Positions 54,845 to 63,258 of a stretch of 64,000 nucleotides of DNA are shown piece by piece; position 1 is the stretch's first letter, and each line of letters opens with the position of its first letter. Location: NCBI GenBank assembly GCA_001899585.1, contig MKWE01000007.1, positions 57,220-121,219 of the forward strand, read 5' to 3'. Source of the DNA: Rhodospirillales bacterium 70-18 (GTDB taxonomy: Bacteria > Pseudomonadota > Alphaproteobacteria > Acetobacterales > Acetobacteraceae). A program made the translations under genes and the position numbers. The notes beneath the pieces are model-generated. The model was not told the DNA's origin, made no database searches, and worked only from the letters and a program-made list of their open reading frames with translations.

Positions 54845-55818
54845 GCGAAGTGGCTCCATCCGCCGTGGTCGTTCCCCCCCGCGCCGATGCGCAGCGCCGC
54901 ACCGTCGGGGTCGCGCACCGTGACATGCGGCGGGCCGGCACGGAAGTGGCCGATCCGGGTGGCGGCAATGTTCGTCTCGATAGCCGCACGTTGCAATGCC
55001 GCCTCGTTCTCCGGCGCCACCGCCATCAGCAGCTCGTAATCGTCGCCCCCTGTCAGGCAGCGCATCAGCAGCGCCGGCCCGGCCGCCCGCGCGGCGTCCG
55101 ACAGCGGCAAGCACGCCGCCTCGATCTCGGCGGCCACCCCGCCCGCGCGGCACAGATGCCCGAGGTCCTGCACCAGCCCGTCCGACACATCCATCGCCGC
55201 CGCCGCCACCCCGTGCAGCCGCAGGCCCAGCGCCAGCCGCGGCCGCGGCAGCCGGTAGCGCCCGGCCAGGCAGCCGGTGGGGTCGTCCAGCCGCCCGGTC
55301 GCCGCCAGCAGGCCCAGCGCGCCGTCGCCGATGGTGCCGCTCACCCATATGCCGTGCCCGGCCAGCGCCCCCGCCCGGCGCACCGCGCAGCCGGCGGCGA
55401 CGGTGCCCAGGATGGTCAGCGACAGGCTCACCGGCCCGGGGGTGGAGGTGGTGTCCCCGCCCAGCAGGTGCAGCCCGAACGCCGCCTGGTCCGCCGCCAG
55501 CCCCGCCGCGAACCCGGCGAACCAGGCATCCGGCGTGTCCTTCGGCACCGAGACGGTGGTGAGGTAGCCCAGCGGCGCCGCCCCCATCGCCGCGAGGTCG
55601 GACAGGTTGGTGCGCAGCAGCTTGCGCGCCACCAGGTCGGGCGGGTCGTCGGGCAGGAAATGCACCCCGGCCACGATGGCGTCGGCGGCGATCACCAGTT
55701 CCCGCCCGGCCGGCACCGCCAGCACCGCGGCATCGTCGCCCAGCCCCAGCGCGCCCTCCCCGGCCAGCGGCCGGAAATGCCGTGCGATCAAGGCGAACTC
55801 GGCCGGAAGCGCGTGCAT
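54841..55818 (-). CDS. thiL: Thiamine-monophosphate kinase
   Basis: A 325-residue AIR-synthase-fold kinase that phosphorylates thiamine phosphate to thiamine diphosphate. GLGDDAAVL, DLAAMGAAPLG, HLLGGDTTSTPGP, AMDVSDGLVQDL and GGDDYELL are the ThiL metal and nucleotide motifs. ATG 55818 starts at the family position. It is located after nusB, separated by a hairpin repeat. Confidence 0.94.
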   Translation of the reverse strand: MHALPAEFALIARHFRPLAGEGALGLGDDAAVLAVPAGRELVIAADAIVAGVHFLPDDPPDLVARKLLRTNLSDLAAMGAAPLGYLTTVSVPKDTPDAWFAGFAAGLAADQAAFGLHLLGGDTTSTPGPVSLSLTILGTVAAGCAVRRAGALAGHGIWVSGTIGDGALGLLAATGRLDDPTGCLAGRYRLPRPRLALGLRLHGVAAAAMDVSDGLVQDLGHLCRAGGVAAEIEAACLPLSDAARAAGPALLMRCLTGGDDYELLMAVAPENEAALQRAAIETNIAATRIGHFRAGPPHVTVRDPDGAALRIGAGGNDHGGWSHFA

Positions 55819-55845
55819 GGGTGCGGGTGCCGTCAGGGAAGAAGG

Positions 55846-55930
55846 TTCACATGGAGGCGGTGAGACGGGGAGAAGCAAGGCAGATCACATGCCAGACTTC
55901 CTTCTCCCCGCCTCCCCGCCTCCATGTGAT
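55846..55930. repeat. Dispersed intergenic palindrome, type A (complete)
   Basis: The left arm (55846-55875) and right arm (55901-55930, CTTCTCCCCGCCTCCCCGCC then TCCATGTGAT) are inverted copies of each other with about 27 of 30 positions matching and a 25-base loop. The element sits between nusB and thiL inside a - strand operon. The left arm is nearly identical to 1787-1816. Confidence 0.75.
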
Positions 55931-55961
55931 TCTTCCTTGCTTGGCAGACCTGCCGCCGGAC

Positions 55962-56447
55962 CTACCCGGCCGCGAACTCCGCCGGCCGCAGCAGCCGGGC
56001 CAGCGTGTCCAGCACGCCATTGGCCATGCGCGGCTCGTCACCGGTGAAGAAGCCGTGCGCCACGTCCAGGTATTCGTTGATCACCACCCGCGCCGGCGGC
56101 CCGTCCTGCATCCACAATTCGGCGGCGCCAGCGCGCATCAGGGCGCGCAGCACCGGGTCCAGCCGCTCGATCGGCCAGTCCGCGCTCAGCGCCTGCGACA
56201 GCATGCCGTCCAGCGTGTCCTGCTGCGTGGTGGCGGTGCGCACGATGCGGCCGAACAGCGGCACATGCGCATCCGGCGCCCGCCCATCCTCGAACCCGCC
56301 GCTGCCCGGCAACTCGCCCAGCCGGTGGCGGATGAACTCGTCGATCACCGTCTCCGGGCTGGTCTGCGACTGCTCCGCCTGGAACAACGCCTGCACGGCG
56401 GCCACGCGCGCCGAGGTGCGCGGGCGAGACTTCGCGGGAGTGGCCAT
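55962..56447 (-). CDS. nusB: Transcription antitermination factor NusB
   Basis: A 161-residue all-helical RNA-binding protein. RTSARVAAVQALFQAEQS at the start and LDPVLRALMRAGAAELW, ARVVINEYLDVAHGFF are NusB motifs. It joins NusE/S10 in rRNA antitermination. ATG 56447 shares one base with the ribH stop, the classic ribH-nusB coupling. Confidence 0.94.
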   Translation of the reverse strand: MATPAKSRPRTSARVAAVQALFQAEQSQTSPETVIDEFIRHRLGELPGSGGFEDGRAPDAHVPLFGRIVRTATTQQDTLDGMLSQALSADWPIERLDPVLRALMRAGAAELWMQDGPPARVVINEYLDVAHGFFTGDEPRMANGVLDTLARLLRPAEFAAG

Positions 56448-56929
56448 CAAACCGCGTCCAGCCAGCGGGCGGCGCTGATCTGCACCAGCGCGGCGGCGGC
56501 GGCCTCGGCGCCCTTGTTGTGGCCGTCCTGGCCCGAGCGCTCCAGCGCCTGCGCCTCGGTCGCCACGGTCAGCAGGCCGTTGCCCAGGCACAGCGCGAAT
56601 TGCAGCGCCACCTGGGTCAACCCGGCCATCGCCTCGCGGCAGACATGCTCGTAATGGTCGGTCTCGCCTTTCACCACGCAGCCCAACACCACGTAGCCGT
56701 CGTAGCGCCGCCGCCCGCGCACCGCCAGGCGCACGGCGGCCGCCAGTTCCAGCGCGCCGGCCACGTCCAGCACGTCGAACGTCGCCCCCGCCTCGCGCAG
56801 GATGCGCTCGGCGCCCTCGCGCAGGCCATCGACGATCTGCGTGTAATAGGGCGCCCGCACCACCAGCATGTGCGGGCGCGCGCCTTCCACCACCGGGGCC
56901 TTGGGCAGCGGCGCGTCAGCAGTACTCAT
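56447..56929 (-). CDS. ribH: 6,7-dimethyl-8-ribityllumazine synthase
   Basis: A 160-residue enzyme forming the lumazine precursor of riboflavin. VAGALELAAAVRLAV and VVLGCVVKGETDHYEHVCRE (catalytic His) identify it. The first 20 residues are a variable extension. It overlaps ribBA by 4 bases and nusB by 1. Confidence 0.94.
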   Translation of the reverse strand: MSTADAPLPKAPVVEGARPHMLVVRAPYYTQIVDGLREGAERILREAGATFDVLDVAGALELAAAVRLAVRGRRRYDGYVVLGCVVKGETDHYEHVCREAMAGLTQVALQFALCLGNGLLTVATEAQALERSGQDGHNKGAEAAAAALVQISAARWLDAV

Positions 56930-58050
56930 CTCACGGGAATTCCTTCAATCGGGCGCTGAGCAACGATGTTCAGCCCGTAGCCTTCAATACCAACAATCGT
57001 GCGCTGGGTGTTGGACAGCAGCACCATGTCCCGCACGCCCAGGTCCAACAGGATCTGCGCGCCGATGCCGTAGTCGCGCAGCTGGGTGCGCGGCGTCTCG
57101 CTGCCCAGATGCTCCACCCGCTCCGACAGCGCGGTCGGCCGCATCTCGCGCAGCAGCACCACCGCCCCGCGCCCTTCGGCGGCGATCATCGCCATGGCGC
57201 CGCGCAGCACGGCGCCGGTGCGGCTGCCGATCACGTCGTTCAGCAGGTCCACGCCGTGCATGCGCACCGGCACCGGGCCGGGGGCGGACAGGTCGCCCTT
57301 CACCAGCACCAGATGCTCGCAATACTCGACGGTGTTGGCATAGGTGAGCAGCCGCCATTCGCCGCCCACCTCATGGGTCAGCGTCGCCTCGCTGATCCGC
57401 TTCACCAGCCGCTCGGTGCGCCGGCGATAGGCGATCAGGTCGGCGATGGTGCCGAGCTTCAGGTTGTGGTGCTGCGCGAAGGCCACCAGGTCCGGCATGC
57501 GGGCCATGGTGCCGTCGTCGTTCATGATCTCGCAGATCACGCCCGAGGGGTTCAGCCCGGCCAGCCGCGCAATGTCCACCGCCGCCTCGGTATGCCCCGC
57601 GCGCACCAGCGTGCCGCCCTCGCGCGCCATCAGCGGGAACACGTGGCCGGGGGTCACGATCTCATCGCGCCCGCAGGCCGGGTTGATCGCCACCCCGATG
57701 GTGCGCGCCCGGTCATGCGCGGAAATCCCGGTGGTCACGCCGTCCCGCGCCTCGATTGATACGGTAAAAGCAGTGGCATGGCGGGTGCCGTTGGACTGGC
57801 TCATCAGCGGCAGCCCAAGCTGCTCCACCCGCGGCCGGGCCAGTGCCAGGCAGATCAGCCCGCGCGCGTACCGCGCCATGAAGTTCACCGCATCCGGCGT
57901 CGCGAACTGGGCCGGGATCACCAGGTCGCCCTCGTTCTCCCGGTCCTCGTCATCGACCAGGATGAACATGCGGCCCTCTCGCGCCTCCTCGATCAGCTCC
58001 TCGGCGGAGGCGAGGTAGTCCGACAGGCTGCGGGTCAGAAGCTGGCTCAT
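56926..58050 (-). CDS. ribB: DHBP synthase fused to a degenerate GTP cyclohydrolase II-like domain (RibB type)
   Basis: A 374-residue protein. The N-terminal domain (about residues 1-205) is a normal 3,4-dihydroxy-2-butanone-4-phosphate synthase: VDDEDRENEGDLVIPA and RAGHTEAAVDIARLAGL. The C-terminal domain has the cyclohydrolase II shape but lacks the three zinc cysteines. The usual HSEC and RCDC segments read MHGVDLL and SRTGAVL. The catalytic QEGRGIG reads LREMRPTAL. It therefore should not hydrolyse GTP, and a separate ribA is expected elsewhere. Confidence 0.9.
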   Translation of the reverse strand: MSQLLTRSLSDYLASAEELIEEAREGRMFILVDDEDRENEGDLVIPAQFATPDAVNFMARYARGLICLALARPRVEQLGLPLMSQSNGTRHATAFTVSIEARDGVTTGISAHDRARTIGVAINPACGRDEIVTPGHVFPLMAREGGTLVRAGHTEAAVDIARLAGLNPSGVICEIMNDDGTMARMPDLVAFAQHHNLKLGTIADLIAYRRRTERLVKRISEATLTHEVGGEWRLLTYANTVEYCEHLVLVKGDLSAPGPVPVRMHGVDLLNDVIGSRTGAVLRGAMAMIAAEGRGAVVLLREMRPTALSERVEHLGSETPRTQLRDYGIGAQILLDLGVRDMVLLSNTQRTIVGIEGYGLNIVAQRPIEGIPVR

Positions 58051-58646
58051 GAGAATTCCCCCAAGCGGGCGACATAGCGCGCCAGCGTATCGATCTCGAT
58101 GTTCACCCGGTCGCCCGGGCGCAGCAAGCCGAACGTCGTCACCGCGGCGGTGTGCGGGATGATGTTCACCCCGAAGCTGTCGCCATCCACCTCGTTGACC
58201 GTCAGCGACACCCCGTCCACCGCCACGCTGCCCTTCGGCGCGATGAAGCGGGCCAGCGCCGCCGGCACCCGGAAGGTCCAGCGGGTGGAGCCGTTCTCCG
58301 CCGCCGCCGCCAGCACCTCCGCCACCCCGTCCACATGGCCCGAGACGATATGGCCGCCCAGTTCGTCGCCCACCCTCAGCGGCCGTTCCAGATTGACCCG
58401 CGTGCCCACCGCCCAGCCGCCCAGCGTGGTCTTGGACAGTGTCTCGGCGGAGGCGTCGGCGGCGAACCAGTCCGCCCCCACCTCCACCGCCGTCAGGCAG
58501 CAGCCGGAACAGGCGATCGAGGCGCCCAGCGGGATCTCCGCCGTGTTGGCCCAGGACGTGCCGATCACCAGCCGCATGTCCCGCCCGTCGCCCAGGGGGG
58601 TGATGGCCCGCACGCTGCCCAGCCCGGTGACGATACCGGTGAACAT
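58047..58646 (-). CDS. ribE: Riboflavin synthase alpha chain
   Basis: A 199-residue trimeric enzyme with two lumazine-binding barrels. It starts MFTGIVTGLGSV. The repeat motif GASIACSGCCLTAVEVG in the first half pairs with GSVAVDGVSLTVNEVDG in the second, and GGHIVSGHVDGVAEV lies between. It overlaps ribBA by 4 bases and ribD by 1. Confidence 0.95.
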   Translation of the reverse strand: MFTGIVTGLGSVRAITPLGDGRDMRLVIGTSWANTAEIPLGASIACSGCCLTAVEVGADWFAADASAETLSKTTLGGWAVGTRVNLERPLRVGDELGGHIVSGHVDGVAEVLAAAAENGSTRWTFRVPAALARFIAPKGSVAVDGVSLTVNEVDGDSFGVNIIPHTAAVTTFGLLRPGDRVNIEIDTLARYVARLGEFS

Positions 58647-59755
58647 CAGCCCTCTCCCTCGCGCCTGCGCCGCAATTCGGTCAGCACGTCCTCGCCCACC
58701 GGCGTCACCCTTTCGCGCACGAAGCGCGGCATCGCGTCCAGCGCCGCCACCCCGAATGCCTGCGCCGCCGGGAACCCGTCGGCCCCGATCACCGCGGGGG
58801 CATGGAACCAGGCGATCCTGTCCACCAGATCGTCACGCAGCAGCGCCGCCGCAAGCTGCGCCCCGCCTTCCACCAGCAATCGGGTGATGCCGCGCCCGGC
58901 CAGCGCCGCCAGCCCGGCCGCCAGGTCCACCCCGGCGCCGCCGGCCGGCACCCGCAGCAGCGCCACGCCCAGATCCTCCAGCGCCGCCGCGCGCCGCGCA
59001 TCCGCATCGGCGCGCGTCAGCACCCAGGTGGGGGTGTCGCGCGCGGTGACCACCAGGCGCGACAGCAGGCGCAGGCGCAAATGACTGTCCGCCACCACCC
59101 GCACCATCGGCACCGGCTTGAAGCCGGGGATGCGGCAGGTCAGGTCCGGGTCGTCGGCGCTGGCGGTGCCGATGCCCACCATCACCGCGTCGTGCCGCCC
59201 GCGCAGCGCGTGGGCCAGGCGCCGCGCCGGGGCGCCGGTGATCCACTGGCTCTCGCCGCCCGCCGTGGCGATCCGCCCGTCCAGCGTGCTGGCCAGCTTC
59301 AGCGTCACCAGCGGCCGGCCCTGGCGCACCCGGTGGAACAGCCCCTCGGCCACCGCCTCGGCCTCGTGGCGCAGCACGCCCTGCTCCACCGCGATCCCGG
59401 CCTCGCGGAGCCGCCGCAGGCCCGCCCCGTTCACCCGCGGATCGGGGTCGCAGGTGGCGACCACCACGCGGGCGATCCCGGCCGCGATCAGCGCTTCGGT
59501 GCAGGGCGGCGTGCGGCCATGGAAGCAGCAGGGCTCCAGCGTCACATAGGCGGTGGCCCCGCGCGCGAGGTCGCCCGCCATCGCCAGCGCCTGCGGCTCG
59601 GCATGCGGGCGGCCGAACGGCGCGGTGGTGCCGCGCCCGACCACCACCCCGTCGCGCACGATGACGCAGCCCACCGAGGGGTTCGGCCAGGTGCTGCCCA
59701 GCCCACGCCCGGCCAGCGCGAGCGCCGCCCGCATATGGGGAATATCGTCCGCCAT
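58646..59755 (-). CDS. ribD: Bifunctional diaminohydroxyphosphoribosylaminopyrimidine deaminase / reductase
   Basis: A 369-residue enzyme. The N-terminal deaminase has the zinc site HAEPQAL and TLEPCCFHGRTPPC. The C-terminal reductase has LKLASTLDGRIA and GGESQWITG, plus LVEGGAQLAAALL. ATG 59755 lies one base after the nrdR stop. No FMN riboswitch is visible in front of the run. Confidence 0.94.
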   Translation of the reverse strand: MADDIPHMRAALALAGRGLGSTWPNPSVGCVIVRDGVVVGRGTTAPFGRPHAEPQALAMAGDLARGATAYVTLEPCCFHGRTPPCTEALIAAGIARVVVATCDPDPRVNGAGLRRLREAGIAVEQGVLRHEAEAVAEGLFHRVRQGRPLVTLKLASTLDGRIATAGGESQWITGAPARRLAHALRGRHDAVMVGIGTASADDPDLTCRIPGFKPVPMVRVVADSHLRLRLLSRLVVTARDTPTWVLTRADADARRAAALEDLGVALLRVPAGGAGVDLAAGLAALAGRGITRLLVEGGAQLAAALLRDDLVDRIAWFHAPAVIGADGFPAAQAFGVAALDAMPRFVRERVTPVGEDVLTELRRRREGEG

Positions 59756-59756
59756 C

Positions 59757-60212
59757 TCAGGCCGGGTCGCCGAGTTCGCCAAGGAATGCTTCAAAATCCT
59801 TGGCTTCCCGGAAATTCCTATAGACGGAGGCAAAGCGGACATAGGCCACCGCATCCACCTCCTTCAGCGTCTCCATCACCAGTTCGCCGATCTGCTTGCT
59901 CGGGATGTCGGCCTCGCCCGAGGCCTCCATCTTGCGCACGATGCCGTTGACGATGCGCTCGATCCGCTCGTCGTCCACCGGCCGCTTGCGCAGCGCGATG
60001 CGCACCGAGCGGGCCAGCTTGTCGCGGTCGAACGGCACCCGGCGGCTGTCGGTCTTCACCACCGTCAGCTCGCGCAGCTGCACCCGCTCGATGGTGGTGA
60101 AGCGCTGGCTGCACCCCGCGCAGGACCGCCGCCGGCGAATGGCCAGGCCGTCCTCGGTCGGACGGCTGTCCTTCACCTGCGTGTCCTCATGGCCGCAGAA
60201 GGGGCAGCGCAT
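59757..60212 (-). CDS. nrdR: Transcriptional repressor NrdR
   Basis: A 151-residue zinc-finger/ATP-cone repressor of ribonucleotide reductase genes. The finger is [17 protein letters not shown] with [17 protein letters not shown], and the ATP-cone begins [19 protein letters not shown] 60212 is 5 bases after glyA. The gene order glyA-nrdR-ribD is common in alphaproteobacteria. Confidence 0.95.
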   Translation of the reverse strand: MRCPFCGHEDTQVKDSRPTEDGLAIRRRRSCAGCSQRFTTIERVQLRELTVVKTDSRRVPFDRDKLARSVRIALRKRPVDDERIERIVNGIVRKMEASGEADIPSKQIGELVMETLKEVDAVAYVRFASVYRNFREAKDFEAFLGELGDPA

Positions 60213-60217
60213 GGCGG

Positions 60218-61522
60218 CTACCGGCCCGTATAGATCGGGAAGCGCGCGCACATCGCGCGCACCCGCTCGCCAACCTCGGCCTCGGCGGCGGCGTTGCCGC
60301 CGTCGTTCGACTTGGCCAGCCCGTCCAGCACCTGGCCGATCATGCGGCCGACCTCCTGGAACTCGGCCACGCCGAAGCCGCGCGTGGTCGCCGCCGGCGT
60401 GCCCAGCCGGATGCCGGAGGTCACTGCCGGCTTGGCCGGGTCGAACGGGATGGCGTTCTTGTTGGCGGTGATGTGGGCGCGCTCCAGGCTGCCCTCGGCG
60501 GCCTTGCCGGTCACGCCCTTGGGCCGCAGGTCCACCAGCATCAGGTGGCTGTCGGTGCCGCCGGTGACGATCGCCAGCCCCTGCTCCACCAGGCTTGCCG
60601 CCAGCGCCTTCGCGTTCTCGGCCACCGCCCGCTGATAGGCGCGGAACTCCGGCCGCAACGCCTCGCCGAACGCCGCCGCCTTGCCGGCGATCACATGCAT
60701 CAGCGGCCCGCCCTGCAGACCGGGGAACACCGCGGAGTTGATCTTCTTGCCGATCTCCAGGTCGTTGGACAGCACCATGCCGCCGCGCGGGCCGCGCAGG
60801 GTCTTGTGGGTGGTGGTGGTCACCACATGGGCATGCGGCAGCGGGCTGGGGAACACGCCGGCGGCCACCAAGCCGGCGAAATGCGCCATGTCCACCATGA
60901 AATAGGCGCCGACCTCGTCGGCCACCGCGCGGATGCGGGCGAAATCGATCACCCGCGGATAGGCGCTGCCGCCGGCGATGATCAGCTTCGGCTTCTCGCT
61001 GCGGGCGAGGCGCTCAAGCTCCTCGTAATCCAGCACACCGTCCTCGCGGCGCACCCCGTACTGCACGGCATGGAACCACTTGCCGGACAGGTTGGGCGCC
61101 GCCCCGTGCGTCAGGTGGCCGCCGGCGGCGAGGCTCATGCCCAGGATGGTGTCGCCCGGCTGCAGCAGCGCCAGGAACACCGCCTGGTTGGCCTGCGCCC
61201 CGGAATGCGGCTGAACATTGGCGAATTCGCAGGAAAACAGCTGTTTTGCGCGCGAAATCGCCAGGTTTTCGGCGACATCCACCTCCACGCAGCCGCCATA
61301 GTAGCGCCGGCCCGGATAGCCCTCGGCGTATTTGTTGGTGAGCACCGAGCCCTGCGCCTGCATCACCGCGGCGGAGACGATGTTCTCGCTGGCGATCAGT
61401 TCGATGCCGTCCTGCTGGCGCACCAGTTCGCGGTCGATGGCGGCGGCCAGCTCGGGGTCGGTCTCGGCCAGCGGGGCGGCGAAGAAGCGCTGCAGGCCGG
61501 CGGCGGGGGAGTGGTCGTTCAT
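60218..61522 (-). CDS. glyA: Serine hydroxymethyltransferase
   Basis: A 434-residue PLP enzyme interconverting serine and glycine with tetrahydrofolate. [29 protein letters not shown] and [15 protein letters not shown] (PLP lysine) are diagnostic. ATG 61522 is chosen at the family position. It follows rpiB after 25 bases. Confidence 0.96.
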   Translation of the reverse strand: MNDHSPAAGLQRFFAAPLAETDPELAAAIDRELVRQQDGIELIASENIVSAAVMQAQGSVLTNKYAEGYPGRRYYGGCVEVDVAENLAISRAKQLFSCEFANVQPHSGAQANQAVFLALLQPGDTILGMSLAAGGHLTHGAAPNLSGKWFHAVQYGVRREDGVLDYEELERLARSEKPKLIIAGGSAYPRVIDFARIRAVADEVGAYFMVDMAHFAGLVAAGVFPSPLPHAHVVTTTTHKTLRGPRGGMVLSNDLEIGKKINSAVFPGLQGGPLMHVIAGKAAAFGEALRPEFRAYQRAVAENAKALAASLVEQGLAIVTGGTDSHLMLVDLRPKGVTGKAAEGSLERAHITANKNAIPFDPAKPAVTSGIRLGTPAATTRGFGVAEFQEVGRMIGQVLDGLAKSNDGGNAAAEAEVGERVRAMCARFPIYTGR

Positions 61523-61547
61523 GGCGTGTCCTTCGGGCGCGGGGGAC

Positions 61548-61997
61548 TCAGGTGGCGGCAAGCTTGGCCAGGCGGCCGTCGTGGCGCCCGCCCTCGTAGG
61601 CGGTGGTGAGGAAGGTCGCCAGGATGTCCAGCGCCACCGCGTCGCCGATGACCCGCGCACCCATCGCCAGCACGTTGGCGTCGTTGTGCTGGCGGCCCAG
61701 CCGGGCGCTGGTGACCTCGCCGGCCAGCGCGCAGCGTATGCCGGCGTGGCGGTTGGCGGCGATCGACATGCCGATGCCGGTGCCGCAGATCAGCACGCCG
61801 AAGCGCGCCTGGCCCTGCTCCACCGCGCGGCACACGGCATGGGCGTAATCCGGGTAGTCGACCCTGCCGGTCCCGTCGGTGCCCAGGTCGAGCACGGTGT
61901 GCCCGGCCGCGCGCAGCGCCTCGGCCAGCACCGCCTTCAGGGCCGGGCCGGCGTGGTCGCTGCCGATCGCAATGGTGGTCTTCGTGTCGGCGTCCAT
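61548..61997 (-). CDS. rpiB: Ribose 5-phosphate isomerase B
   Basis: A 149-residue enzyme interconverting ribose-5-phosphate and ribulose-5-phosphate. The motifs are [23 protein letters not shown], and [20 protein letters not shown] with the catalytic Cys. It is the first gene of the ten-gene - strand operon, divergent from panE, with 147 bases between. Ribulose-5-phosphate is also the substrate of the DHBP synthase in this operon. Confidence 0.93.
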   Translation of the reverse strand: MDADTKTTIAIGSDHAGPALKAVLAEALRAAGHTVLDLGTDGTGRVDYPDYAHAVCRAVEQGQARFGVLICGTGIGMSIAANRHAGIRCALAGEVTSARLGRQHNDANVLAMGARVIGDAVALDILATFLTTAYEGGRHDGRLAKLAAT

Positions 61998-62144
61998 GAT
62001 GGATACCCTGTAACATGGGGTTGACCGGCGGTGGAATTGGCGTTCCATCCCCCCGCCCGCATTCCGGCCATGCAGCATACTCCCCGGGTTGGCAACCCCA
62101 TCGCCGCCCGGCAGTGTGCGGCCAGCATATCGAGGAGCATGGCA

Positions 62145-63062
62145 ATGCGCATACTGGTCCTGGGCGCCGGCGGCATCGGCGGCTATTACGGCGGCAGGCT
62201 GGCGGCCGGCGGGGTGGATGTCACCTTCCTGGTGCGCCCGCGCCGTGCCGAACAACTGGCCCGCGACGGGCTGGTGATCAAGAGCCCGATGGGCGACCTC
62301 GCCATCCCGGTGAAGACCGTCACCAGCGAGACCGTCGCGCCGGGCTACGACGCCATCATCGTCGGCTGCAAGGCCTACGACCTGGAAACCGCGATCGCCG
62401 CCATCCGCCCGGCGGCGGCCGGCGCGCTGATCATCCCGCAGCTGAACGGCATGCGCCACCTGGAACGGCTGGACGCGGAGTTCGGCCGCGACCGGGTGCT
62501 GGGCGGGGTGGCCGCGATCGCCGTCACGCTGGAGGCCGACGGCACGGTGCGCCACCTCAACAAGATCCACAGCTTCGTCACCGGCCCGCGCAGCCCGGCC
62601 GCCGCTGCGGCCTGCGCGGCGCTCGGCCCGGTGCTGGGCAAGGGTGGCTTCGACTCGCGGCTGAGCGACGATATCGAGCAGGATATGTGGGAAAAATGGG
62701 TCTTCCTGTGCTCGATGGCGGCGATGTGCTGCCTGATACGCGGCAATGTCGGGCAGATCGTGCGCGCCAGCCCGGACGGCGCGGGCCTGATGCTGGAGAT
62801 GCTGGAGGACTGCTCGGCCGCCGCCGCCGCCGCCGGCCATGCGCCGCGCGAGGCGCACCGCGCCAACAGCCGCAAGCAGTTCACCGACCCCCAGGGCACG
62901 TGGGAGGCCTCCATGCTGCGCGACCTGCGGCGCGGCAGCCAGGTGGAGGCCGACCATGTGGTGGGCGACATGCTGGCCCGCGCCACCGCCGCCGGCCGGC
63001 CGGCCACGCTGCTGAAGGCCGCCTACGCCAACCTCAAGGTCTACGAGGCCGGCCGGGGGTAA
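62145..63062 (+). CDS. panE: Ketopantoate reductase family protein (PanE/ApbA)
   Basis: A 305-residue NADPH-dependent reductase. The N-terminal MRILVLGAGGIGGYYGGRLA and the lysine-containing KTVTSETVAP are family traits, with the C-terminal helical domain containing SMLRDLRRGSQVEADH. It probably reduces 2-dehydropantoate for coenzyme A, though paralogs act on other 2-keto acids. ATG 62145 is preferred over one 6 bases earlier because GAGGAG then has proper spacing. Confidence 0.85.
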   Translation: MRILVLGAGGIGGYYGGRLAAGGVDVTFLVRPRRAEQLARDGLVIKSPMGDLAIPVKTVTSETVAPGYDAIIVGCKAYDLETAIAAIRPAAAGALIIPQLNGMRHLERLDAEFGRDRVLGGVAAIAVTLEADGTVRHLNKIHSFVTGPRSPAAAAACAALGPVLGKGGFDSRLSDDIEQDMWEKWVFLCSMAAMCCLIRGNVGQIVRASPDGAGLMLEMLEDCSAAAAAAGHAPREAHRANSRKQFTDPQGTWEASMLRDLRRGSQVEADHVVGDMLARATAAGRPATLLKAAYANLKVYEAGRG

Positions 63063-63066
63063 CGGC

Positions 63067-63258
63067 GTGGCGCCGGTCGTCCTGGACGAGACCTGGCGCC
63101 TGCTGCGCGCGCTGGGGCTGCTGGTGATGGCGGCGATGCTCGGCGTGCAGGTGATGCCGGGGCTGCGGCCGCACCGGCGCGCCATCCTCGCCGCGGCGCT
63201 GGCGCTGTATGGCGTGGGCGCCGCCGCCGTGCTGGGCTGGCGCTACCTGGGGGGCTGA
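63067..63258 (+). CDS. Small predicted membrane protein (63 residues), function unknown
   Basis: It begins with GTG 63067, 4 bases after panE, and encodes two hydrophobic helices (about residues 13-30 and 40-58) separated by PGLRPHRRA. No family is recognised. The spacing suggests co-translation with panE. Its last 16 bases overlap the end of the convergent hydrolase gene. Confidence 0.55.
   Translation: MAPVVLDETWRLLRALGLLVMAAMLGVQVMPGLRPHRRAILAAALALYGVGAAAVLGWRYLGG

Noticed and set aside
59756..62144. FMN (RFN) riboswitch for the riboflavin genes
   Set aside because: The rib genes follow glyA-nrdR with 1-5 base gaps, leaving no room, and nothing resembling the RFN conserved core is seen in front of rpiB.
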